A stretch of 7,398 nt of DNA from Rhodospirillaceae bacterium (GTDB taxonomy: Bacteria > Pseudomonadota > Alphaproteobacteria > Puniceispirillales > Puniceispirillaceae). Location: the NCBI GenBank assembly GCA_002731315.1, contig PCBG01000007.1, forward strand, positions 21,499 to 28,896, read 5' to 3'. The notes under the pieces were generated by a model. That model was not told the origin of the DNA. It was given only the letters and a program-made list of their open reading frames with translations, and ran no database searches. A program made the translations under genes and the position numbers. Positions 1 through 6,907 of this stretch are shown here, piece by piece (the stretch's first letter is position 1; every line of letters starts with the position of its first letter).

Positions 1-1
1 G

Positions 2-253
2 CTGCAGCAGGCGACCTTTGCTTCGCCAAAGCGCAAGTCGATCCAAGCCTATGCAGATTTTGTTGCTGGTGGTGGCGATCTCTATGTACCGACACCCGGC
101 GAAAAGGCAGCTTTTAAAGAGGCCGCTGCACCTGTCTATGGCTGGTTTAAGGATAATGTAGACGGTGGTGGTAAGATTTTCGGTGCGCTGACCAGTGCGG
201 TTGCCGATGCCGAGTCCGACATCAATGCCGGCCGGGCCAAGGACCTGATGTAG
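2..253 (+). CDS. TRAP transporter solute-binding protein, DctP type (3' end only)
   Basis: This is the last 83 codons of a gene whose start lies before the window. The C-terminal tail has the pattern of DctP-family periplasmic binding proteins: a segment reading YVPTPGEKAAFKEAAAPVY, then GWFKDNVDGGG, then an Ala/Glu-rich helix. In this family the tail packs as a helix against the binding lobes, and the protein hands small organic acids or sulfonates to the DctQM membrane subunits. The substrate cannot be read from the fragment. Its position beside a predicted sulfonate-degradation gene run suggests DHPS, isethionate or a similar sulfonate, but this is inference: a terminator and a minus-strand gene separate the two units. 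The family assignment is fairly secure. The DctQ and DctM genes are not visible and would have to lie upstream or elsewhere. Confidence 0.75.
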   Translation: MQQATFASPKRKSIQAYADFVAGGGDLYVPTPGEKAAFKEAAAPVYGWFKDNVDGGGKIFGALTSAVADAESDINAGRAKDLM

Positions 254-273
254 GGATTTGAACCAATTCTGGG

Positions 274-307
274 GCAGGCAGTTCTGAGGAGCTGCCTGCT
301 CTTTTTT
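274..307 (+). terminator. Rho-independent terminator after the DctP gene
   Basis: A perfect 8-bp stem, GCAGGCAG (274-281) and CTGCCTGC (292-299), encloses a 10-nt loop and is followed by TC and six T residues (302-307). It starts 21 bp after the DctP stop codon and so ends the upstream transcription unit. Read from the minus strand there is no U-tract after the stem, so it should not terminate the convergent Sel1 gene efficiently. Confidence 0.88.
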
Positions 308-310
308 GAT

Positions 311-826
311 CTACCTGAACGGGTAGAGCCAGATTCTGTAGTCATCAATCAATTCATGCGCTTCAGCAATCTGCTCTGGTGTCATTTTCTTGACCACTTC
401 TTCCTGGCTGATCGCCGCGTCAGGGTCACCGCCTATGGCCGACAGAACATACCACATATAGGCCCGCACCAGGTCGGGCGCTGGCATGCCAAGGCCAAGC
501 TCGTAATACCAGCCAATACCGGATTGCGCACCGGGATGTCCTTTCATTGATGAACGCAGATACCATTCAAATGCGCGTCTGTAGTCCTGCTCGACGCCAA
601 GTCCCATGGCGTACATCACACCGATCAGCTCCTCGGCATCGGCGTTGCCGGACCGAGCCGCAGGCCATAATTCGCGGTAGGCTTCTTCAAAGCGGTTGGC
701 TTCCATTAGATCACGCGCGTGCTCAATTTCAGCAACTGCCGGTTGCGTCATGGCAAGACTCAGATGCAAGATAAAAGCGACTGATATCAACGGGGCCGTT
801 GCTGTGCGATGCAAAAGACGTTTCAT
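311..826 (-). CDS. Secreted Sel1-repeat (TPR-like) protein
   Basis: A 171-residue protein with a clear Sec signal peptide: positive MKRLLHR, a hydrophobic core at about residues 10-26, and an AVA cleavage motif ending at residue 32. The mature part has two Sel1-like repeats (about residues 60-95 and 96-131). They carry the family hallmarks of small residues followed by MYAMGLGVEQDYRRAFEWY, and then WYYELGLG with a second RAYMWY helix. Sel1 repeats form short alpha-helical solenoids that usually mediate protein-protein contacts in the periplasm or envelope; no catalytic motif is seen. The start at 826 is supported by GAGAG (plus-strand 837-841) 10 nt upstream and by the intact signal peptide. 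Its first 18 bases overlap, head to head, the start of the di-haem protein gene. The partner and pathway are unknown. Confidence 0.85.
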   Translation of the reverse strand: MKRLLHRTATAPLISVAFILHLSLAMTQPAVAEIEHARDLMEANRFEEAYRELWPAARSGNADAEELIGVMYAMGLGVEQDYRRAFEWYLRSSMKGHPGAQSGIGWYYELGLGMPAPDLVRAYMWYVLSAIGGDPDAAISQEEVVKKMTPEQIAEAHELIDDYRIWLYPFR

Positions 827-2158
827 GTAATTTCTGCTCTCGTTTTTCTGCTGGGTGCCACAGTGTCATCTGCCGCCGGCGCGGCCAGTTCCCATCTGCT
901 GCCCGCCCCGATGACCAATTCAGATTATCATAGCTTTTCGATGCAGCGCGCCAAGATCGGACAGTTGCTTTTCTACGATAAGATTCTTTCCGGAAATCGA
1001 AACATTTCCTGTGGCACATGCCACCACCACCGGTTTGGCGGGGCGGACGGGTTATCGCTTGGCATTGGTGAAGGCGGTGTTGGTGTTGGACCGGATCGGC
1101 ATCCGGGTTCCGGCGAGTCGCGGATTCGCAAACGCGTGCCGCGCAATGCTAGCGCCTTGTGGAATCTGGCGGCCAAGAAATTCACCGTCCTGTTTCATGA
1201 CGGGCGGCTGGCGATTGCAGATGATTTCGATAACGGGTTCAACACACCGGCCGAGGAATGGCTGCCACATGGCCTGGAAACCGTTTTGGGTACACAGGCT
1301 ATCTTTCCCATGACGGCACAGTTTGAAATGGCTGGCAATCCAAAAGAAAACGAGGTAGCCGGTGCCTTGCATGACCGGATCGATGCTGTCTGGCCCATCC
1401 TCGCCAAGCGGGTACGCGTCATTCCGGAATATGGACAGATGTTCGTCGAGACATTTGATGACATTGACAAGGCCGAGGACGTCACCATCGCCCATATTGG
1501 CGAGGCGCTGGCTGCGTTCATCGCCATTGAATTCCGATCGGATGATTCTCCCTTTGATGCGTTTCTGGCAAAAGACGAAACAGCGCTGACGCCCATGCAG
1601 CGACGTGGTGCCGATCTGTTTTACGGCAAGGCGGGCTGTGCTGATTGCCATAGTGGGTCGCTTCTAACGGATCAGAAATTCCATGCGCTGGCCATCCCGC
1701 CCTTTGGTCCAGGACGCACACGCCGGTTTGACCCGTATACGCGCGATGTGGGCCGCATGGGCGAAACCGATGATCTGGCAGACGCCTATCGCTTTCGCAC
1801 ACCGTCACTTCGCAACATCGCGCTGACAGCGCCTTATGGGCATAACGGGGCCTATCCTGACCTTGAAGGTATCATCCGGCACCATCTCGATCCACAGGGC
1901 AGCTTTGATTCTTGGCAACAGGATTTTGCGCAACTCCCTGAGGCGCCGTGGCTGGCGCCAATTGATTTTGTCGTTTGGCAGGACAGATTTGAAATTGCAA
2001 GGGTGCGGGCGAAAATCGATATCACGCCGCGCGCGCTTGCTGATGACGAAGTGGCAGCGTTAGTGGCTTTCATGGGTGCATTGACCGGCGCAAGGACCAT
2101 CAATCCACTGTTTGGTGTGCCTGACGATGTGCCGTCAGGGCTGCCTGTCGACAAATGA
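809..2158 (+). CDS. Periplasmic di-haem cytochrome c peroxidase / MauG-superfamily protein
   Basis: A 449-residue protein with an N-terminal signal peptide (residues 1 to about 25: MQKTF, hydrophobic ISALVFLLGA, Ala-rich cleavage region). It has two c-type haem sites, CGTCH (68-72) and CADCH (277-281), one per cytochrome domain as in bacterial CcpA/MauG proteins. Other family hallmarks are LLFYDKILSGNRNISC before the first haem, VPRNASALWNL, FHDGR (129-133), and FRTPSLRNIALTAPYGHNGAY (329-349) in the second domain. Members reduce peroxide with electrons from cytochrome c, or (MauG, MbnH) use high-valent haem to modify a protein or peptide; the sequence does not decide which. It is longer than the classical peroxidases of about 320-350 residues. 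There is no strong Shine-Dalgarno before 809, but no alternative in-frame start keeps the signal peptide. Its stop overlaps the next start (ATGA), placing it first in the visible operon. Confidence 0.87.
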   Translation: MQKTFHVISALVFLLGATVSSAAGAASSHLLPAPMTNSDYHSFSMQRAKIGQLLFYDKILSGNRNISCGTCHHHRFGGADGLSLGIGEGGVGVGPDRHPGSGESRIRKRVPRNASALWNLAAKKFTVLFHDGRLAIADDFDNGFNTPAEEWLPHGLETVLGTQAIFPMTAQFEMAGNPKENEVAGALHDRIDAVWPILAKRVRVIPEYGQMFVETFDDIDKAEDVTIAHIGEALAAFIAIEFRSDDSPFDAFLAKDETALTPMQRRGADLFYGKAGCADCHSGSLLTDQKFHALAIPPFGPGRTRRFDPYTRDVGRMGETDDLADAYRFRTPSLRNIALTAPYGHNGAYPDLEGIIRHHLDPQGSFDSWQQDFAQLPEAPWLAPIDFVVWQDRFEIARVRAKIDITPRALADDEVAALVAFMGALTGARTINPLFGVPDDVPSGLPVDK

Positions 2159-2322
2159 GCAATCCACACGCATCTGTCCCAGCCGAAGATGTGTCTGACA
2201 CGCCGCTGACCGATGCGCTGCTGGACCAGTTTGCGGCCTATTACCTGATCTGTGCGCTTGGCATGGAGATGCTGGAGGAGGCGCGCCGTCAGCGGGTTAT
2301 TGCAGATCGGGCGGTCGATTGA
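2155..2322 (+). CDS. Small protein of 55 aa, unknown function, coupled to the di-haem gene
   Basis: An ATG at 2155 overlaps the TGA of the di-haem gene (ATGA), typical of translational coupling, and the reading frame ends at 2322, 33 bp before the GMC gene start. It fills what would otherwise be the only sizeable gap in the operon. The product starts MSNPHASVPAEDVSDTPL, an acidic, Ser/Pro-containing and likely disordered stretch. It continues with a predicted amphipathic helix (about residues 18-50) that includes DQFAAYYLICALGMEML and a charged EEARRQR end. There is no signal peptide, no transmembrane segment long enough to be certain, and one cysteine (33). I recognise no family. It could be a small partner of the GMC enzyme or a maturation or assembly helper. 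The case for a real gene rests on position, overlap and ordinary codon use. Confidence 0.55.
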   Translation: MSNPHASVPAEDVSDTPLTDALLDQFAAYYLICALGMEMLEEARRQRVIADRAVD

Positions 2323-2355
2323 AAATTATTGAGAAACATTATTTTGGAGTTGTTG

Positions 2356-3948
2356 GTGCAGTTTGACTTCGTGATAGCCGGTGCAGGTTCTGCCGGGTGC
2401 GTTCTGGCGAATCGCTTGTCTGCCTGCGGCAGATACAATGTTGCCCTACTCGAGGCGGGTGGGCGTGACAGGTCCCCATGGATTCACATTCCGATTGGCT
2501 ATTTCAAGACGATGGGCAACCCAGCTACCGACTGGTGTTATCACGCCGAGCCGGACCCGGGGCTGAACGGGCGTTCGATTGCCTGGCCACGTGGCCGCGT
2601 GCTGGGCGGCAGTTCTTCGATCAATGGGTTGTTATATGTCCGCGGCCAGCCGCAGGATTTTGACCACTGGCGCCAGCTTGGCAATGTTGGCTGGGGCTGG
2701 GATGATGTGATGCCGCTGTTCCGGAGCATGGAACATTGGGAAGGCGATGCCTCAGAGGTGCGCGGCAAGGGCGGGCCCCTGAATGTATCGACGGGCTGGT
2801 TGCGGCGTGATGTGGTGGATTTCTGGGTCGATTCGGCTGCCGGGCTGGGTTACCCACGAACTAATGATTATAATGGCACCGATCAGGAAGGTGTTGGCCA
2901 GTTTCAGATGACGATGCAGCGTGGCCGGCGGTGCAGCAGTGCAGCTGCTTTTCTGAAACCGGCACGCCAGCGCAAGAACCTGAAAATCATTACGGGTGCC
3001 CAGATTCGTCATTTGGTGATGGAAGGGCGGTGCGCTGCCGGTGTTGTCTATCGGCAGAATGGCTGTGATTACACGCTTCTGGCTGGCCGCGAAGTGGTAC
3101 TGTCGGCAGGCGCGCTGGGATCACCGCATCTGCTTATGCTGTCGGGTATCGGGAACGGCGCCGCGTTGCGCGACAAGGATATCCCGGTCATTCATGATCT
3201 AGCCGGCGTCGGGCAGAATTTGCAGGATCATCTACAGGCGCGGCCAGTCTTCAAAACCACAGCAAGCACAATCAACATAGAAACTCGTTATCCATTGCAA
3301 CATGTCAGGATGGCCTTGCAATATGCGTTGTTGCGCCGCGGGCCCATGGCCATGGCGGCTAGCCTTGGCACCGGCTTCCTGAAAACGCGGCCAGAGTTGG
3401 AGACACCGGATATTCAGTTCCATATCCAGCCTTTCAGCGCCGACCGTCCGGGTGCCGGCACACATCCCTTTTCCGCATTTACCGCATCAGTGTTGCAGTT
3501 GCGACCGCAAAGTACCGGGCATTTGGCGCTGAAATCGGGCTCGCCAGATGACTACATCTGTATTCATCCGAATTATCTGTCGGCGCAGACCGACCGCGAC
3601 ACGATTGTCGCCGGGGTCAGGATAGCGCGCGAGATTTGCAGGGCAGAGCCGGTGTGCGCACTGATCACCGAAGAATATGCGCCCGGCCCGTCCGTGCCGG
3701 ATGATGAAGCGGCGATCCTTGAATGGGTGCGGAATACGGCGACCACTATTTATCACCCCACGGGCACCTGCAAGATGGGCGCCGATCCCATGGCGGTCGT
3801 TGATCCGCGGCTTCGCGTCCATGGTATTGAGGGTTTGCGGGTTGCTGATGCGTCGATCATGCCGGTGATCACATCTGGCAATACCAATGCGCCCGCCATG
3901 ATGATTGGCGAAAAGGCATCCGACATGATTCTTAAGGATGCGGCATGA
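2356..3948 (+). CDS. GMC-family FAD-dependent alcohol dehydrogenase (choline dehydrogenase-like)
   Basis: A GMC oxidoreductase of 530 residues when started at GTG 2356. GGAG at 2346-2349 sits 6 nt before that codon, and the protein then begins with the usual short lead into the FAD fold; a TTG at 2329 would add 9 residues of atypical sequence. Motifs in order: GAGSAG (9-14, ADP-binding fold); LLEAGG (Glu33, ribose contact); PRGRVLGGSSSINGLLYVRG (78-97, GMC signature 1); GALGSPHLLMLSGIG (252-266, signature 2); GVGQNLQDH (284-292); YHPTGTCKMG with His467; and SGNTNAP with Asn511. The His/Asn pair is the usual catalytic pair. There is no signal peptide, so it is probably cytoplasmic or peripheral on the membrane. 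GMC enzymes oxidise primary alcohols such as choline. Given the neighbours, a hydroxysulfonate (isethionate, as in IseJ, or DHPS/sulfolactate) is a plausible substrate, but that is inference. Confidence 0.93.
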   Translation: MQFDFVIAGAGSAGCVLANRLSACGRYNVALLEAGGRDRSPWIHIPIGYFKTMGNPATDWCYHAEPDPGLNGRSIAWPRGRVLGGSSSINGLLYVRGQPQDFDHWRQLGNVGWGWDDVMPLFRSMEHWEGDASEVRGKGGPLNVSTGWLRRDVVDFWVDSAAGLGYPRTNDYNGTDQEGVGQFQMTMQRGRRCSSAAAFLKPARQRKNLKIITGAQIRHLVMEGRCAAGVVYRQNGCDYTLLAGREVVLSAGALGSPHLLMLSGIGNGAALRDKDIPVIHDLAGVGQNLQDHLQARPVFKTTASTINIETRYPLQHVRMALQYALLRRGPMAMAASLGTGFLKTRPELETPDIQFHIQPFSADRPGAGTHPFSAFTASVLQLRPQSTGHLALKSGSPDDYICIHPNYLSAQTDRDTIVAGVRIAREICRAEPVCALITEEYAPGPSVPDDEAAILEWVRNTATTIYHPTGTCKMGADPMAVVDPRLRVHGIEGLRVADASIMPVITSGNTNAPAMMIGEKASDMILKDAA

Positions 3949-4067
3949 CGCTGGAATCGGACCTCAAGCATATCTATCTCCGTATGGTGCAGTTTATGGT
4001 TACTCAGGTGATTGGCCTGATCCTGATTTCATCTTCCCGCAAATCGCGCTCTTGTTGCCAACAATGA
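3945..4067 (+). CDS. Possible 40-aa ORF between the GMC and HpsN-like genes (doubtful)
   Basis: An ATG at 3945 overlaps the GMC stop codon (ATGA), and the frame stays open to TGA at 4065-4067, close to the next gene. The product begins MTLESDLKHIYLRM, has a short hydrophobic stretch (FMVTQVIGLILI, about residues 17-28) and ends in a polar Ser/Arg/Cys tail. It resembles no family I know. The length is near what chance allows and the tail composition is unlike a conserved protein, so it may only be a leader that carries ribosomes toward the next start. If it is not translated, this roughly 140-bp spacer contains nothing else recognisable. Confidence 0.28.
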   Translation: MTLESDLKHIYLRMVQFMVTQVIGLILISSSRKSRSCCQQ

Positions 4068-5381
<1,314 letters not shown>

Positions 5382-5417
5382 AACTGACCGAAACCAAGTG
5401 AAGAGGACGTAAGCGGA

Positions 5418-5915
5418 ATGTCAGTAAATAACCTGATCATGGACGCGCTGAAAGACAATGATGTCGGCTTTGTAACGACCGTGCCCTGCAAGCAGCTTGC
5501 TGGGGTGATCGAGAAAATTGAGCAGTCGCAGGACATGATTCATGTCCCGTCAAACCGCGAGGATGAGGGGATGGGGCTGTGTGCTGGTGCCTTTATGGGC
5601 GGCAAGCGCCCCGCCATCATTATGCAGAATACGGCTATCGGTGTGACCATCAATGCGCTGACCACACTGATCCAGTATTATAGGATCCCGTTGCCGATGC
5701 TTATCAGCTATCGTGGCGAGATTGGCGAGCCTGTCGCCTGCCAAGTCGAAATGGCGGTCCATACAAAAGCGCTTCTCGATCGGTTGGCGATCCCCACCTA
5801 CCATTTCCACAAAGAAGAGGATGCAGCCGAATTATCAGCCATTCTCAACCACGCCTACATGGCGCGTAAACCCGTCGCGGTGCTGATGGATGCCAACTTT
5901 TGGAAGGGATATTGA
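5418..5915 (+). CDS. comD: Sulfopyruvate decarboxylase subunit alpha (ThDP pyrimidine-binding domain)
   Basis: A 165-residue protein equal to one Pyr domain of a ThDP-dependent decarboxylase, the usual size for ComD. It shows VPCKQL (22-27), SNREDEGMGLCAGAFMGG (45-62), where the glutamate that activates the cofactor is expected, and MQNTAIGVTINALTTL (69-84), characteristic of ComD and of phosphonopyruvate decarboxylase. These are followed by SYRGEIGEP and a C-terminal PVAVLMDANFW strand. With ComE it forms the enzyme that decarboxylates 3-sulfopyruvate to sulfoacetaldehyde. AGAGGA (5402-5407) lies 10 nt before the ATG. The paired two-gene arrangement favours sulfopyruvate over phosphonopyruvate decarboxylase, which is usually a single chain, as does the HpsN-like neighbour; no phosphoenolpyruvate mutase gene is present. 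In bacteria ComDE acts in sulfolactate catabolism, in methanogens in coenzyme M synthesis. Confidence 0.87.
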   Translation: MSVNNLIMDALKDNDVGFVTTVPCKQLAGVIEKIEQSQDMIHVPSNREDEGMGLCAGAFMGGKRPAIIMQNTAIGVTINALTTLIQYYRIPLPMLISYRGEIGEPVACQVEMAVHTKALLDRLAIPTYHFHKEEDAAELSAILNHAYMARKPVAVLMDANFWKGY

Positions 5916-5919
5916 GACG

Positions 5920-6474
5920 ATGATCCGCAGTGACATACTGAGAACGCTGATTCCGCTTGTTTCCGATGAACTGGTTGTGACCAATATCGGCCTGCCAAGC
6001 CAGGAACTGCACTTGCTGGATGACCAGCCGACCAATTTCTACATGCTTGGCACAATGGGGCTGGCCTCGTCTATTGGCCTTGGCCTTGCGCTGGCACAGC
6101 CGAAGAAGGTCATTGCCATTGACGGTGACGGGTCAGTGCTGATGAATCTCGGCACCTTGCCGACTATTGCCAACAATCAGGCTCCCAATTTCATCCTGCT
6201 AATCATCGATAATGGCAGCTATGGATCGACCGGGGACCAGACGACCTACGCTGGCATGAAGACATCTCTGGCCGATGTGGCCACGGCCTGTGGCTGTGAC
6301 AATGTGGTGGAATGCAGTGCCGAGGACACTTCAGAGGCGGTCAAGGCCGCCCTTTCCAGCGACAAGGCGACGGTTATTGTGTCAAAATGCGAATCCGGCA
6401 ATATCAGGGTGCCTGTCATTGACAAGGACCCCGTGATGATCAAGGAACGTTTCATGGCCGCCGTCGCCGGCTAG
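5920..6474 (+). CDS. comE: Sulfopyruvate decarboxylase subunit beta (ThDP pyrophosphate-binding domain)
   Basis: A 184-residue protein supplying the PP domain that complements ComD. The ThDP/Mg2+ motif is clear: IDGDGS (68-72; GDG 69-71), followed 26 residues later by the closing Asp97-Asn98 (LLIIDNGSYGSTGDQTT), with NLGTLPTIA between. The N-terminal part, TNIGLPSQEL and YMLGTMGLASSIGLGLALA, is standard for this subunit. The start at 5920 is preferred over the in-frame ATG at 5890: it is preceded at 10 nt by GGAAGGGA (5902-5909), gives the family's usual N-terminus and avoids a 26-bp overlap. It lies 4 bp after the comD stop, so the two are translated together, as expected for obligate subunits. 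The product sulfoacetaldehyde would be taken up by Xsc to give acetyl phosphate and sulfite; xsc is not in the window. No terminator is seen after the stop. Confidence 0.87.
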   Translation: MIRSDILRTLIPLVSDELVVTNIGLPSQELHLLDDQPTNFYMLGTMGLASSIGLGLALAQPKKVIAIDGDGSVLMNLGTLPTIANNQAPNFILLIIDNGSYGSTGDQTTYAGMKTSLADVATACGCDNVVECSAEDTSEAVKAALSSDKATVIVSKCESGNIRVPVIDKDPVMIKERFMAAVAG

Positions 6475-6540
6475 GCAGGGCGGGCGAGCAGCAAGTGGCA
6501 CCGCCAGCCGATATCGATAGGGTTGCACAAATTCAATGTT

Positions 6541-6715
6541 ACAAGGCGCGTCACCTGTATTACCGTCACAAGTAGGGGTCTTGGCAGCCAATGCGCCGAT
6601 GCGCTTGCGGCGGCTGGGGCTGCGGTTGTTGGTGTAGCGCGCCGTGAGCATATTGCTGGCGGCATAGGTGGCATCCGGTGCCGGGGCGCTGGCATTTCTG
6701 GATATTCACGAGGGG
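6541..6715 (+). pseudogene. Decayed N-terminal fragment of a short-chain dehydrogenase (SDR)
   Basis: No intact gene fits the 433 bp between comE and the regulator, but one frame (about 6550-6657) reads RVTCITVTSRGLG, then ADALAAAGAAVVGVARRE. This closely follows the NAD(P)-binding start of SDRs (VALVTGxSRGLG, then ALAxAGAxVVxxARRE), with the first glycine of TGxxxG lost. After a +1 shift, 6668-6712 reads ASGAGALAFLDI, like the next SDR strand (GGRALAVxxDV). Nothing SDR-like follows, and no catalytic YxxxK is present. I read it as a frameshifted, 3'-truncated remnant of about 60 codons. An SDR could once have belonged to the sulfonate pathway, where 2-dehydrogenases interconvert DHPS enantiomers, but that link is only a guess. 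The flanks 6475-6540 and 6716-6800 hold nothing I recognise. Confidence 0.45.
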
Positions 6716-6813
6716 CATGCGCCGCCAAAATCAATCTTGCCACGTGCTAATAGTTGGCATTTGCCTCGGTTTTTGGGAAAAATCCAGGAAAAAACCAATA
6801 TATTTAAAAAATT

Positions 6814-6827
6814 TAAACGATCGTATA
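6814..6827. promoter_or_regulatory. TetR-type operator-like palindrome, site 1
   Basis: TAAACG-AT-CGTATA is an inverted repeat of 6-bp half-sites around a 2-bp centre, with one mismatch to the perfect version at site 2. It lies in a strongly AT-rich patch 81 bp before the regulator's start codon. Its centre (6820.5) is exactly 35 bp from the centre of site 2. Confidence 0.55.
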
Positions 6828-6848
6828 AAAAATACAAAAATATTACTG

Positions 6849-6862
6849 TAAACGGTCGTTTA
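6849..6862. promoter_or_regulatory. TetR-type operator-like palindrome, site 2 (perfect)
   Basis: TAAACG-GT-CGTTTA is a perfect 6-bp inverted repeat around a GT centre, the form of operator many TetR-family proteins bind. It sits 45 bp before the TetR-family gene, so autoregulation is the simplest reading. A TATAGG hexamer just downstream (6867-6872) could act as a -10, but no convincing -35 accompanies it. Confidence 0.65.
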
Positions 6863-6883
6863 AATTTATAGGATAGCAAAAAT

Positions 6884-6897
6884 TATACTATCGTTTA
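6884..6897. promoter_or_regulatory. TetR-type operator-like palindrome, site 3, overlapping a possible -10
   Basis: TATACT-AT-CGTTTA keeps the right half-site CGTTTA exactly and matches the left half-site at 4 of 6 positions. Its centre (6890.5) is again 35 bp from site 2. The left half reads TATACT, close to a sigma-70 -10 hexamer, so a bound repressor would block the regulator's promoter; no good -35 is visible 17 bp upstream. It ends 10 bp before the start codon of the regulator. Confidence 0.5.
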
Positions 6898-6907
6898 AAG
6901 TGCTGCT

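Noticed and set aside
743..775. Promoter with TTGCGT and GATAAA hexamers upstream of the di-haem gene
   Set aside because: The spacing of 21 bp is too long for a normal sigma-70 promoter, so no promoter is claimed.
1052..1651. Minus-strand open frame (199 codons) opposite the di-haem gene
   Set aside because: The plus strand carries both haem motifs and family hallmarks here; the antisense product shows no motif.
5418..6474. Phosphonopyruvate decarboxylase for phosphonate biosynthesis
   Set aside because: That enzyme is usually a single chain next to a PEP mutase gene; here the domains are two short subunits and no PEP mutase is present.
6768..6796. Inverted repeat (GGTTTTT and AAAAACC) as a terminator for the comE transcript
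   Set aside because: The stem is AT-rich with a 15-nt loop and there is no downstream T-run, so it is not a credible intrinsic terminator.
6814..6897. Iteron array or CRISPR-like repeat
   Set aside because: Only the 14-bp palindromes recur; the intervening DNA differs, there are just three copies, and no replication or Cas gene is nearby. TetR operators explain it better.
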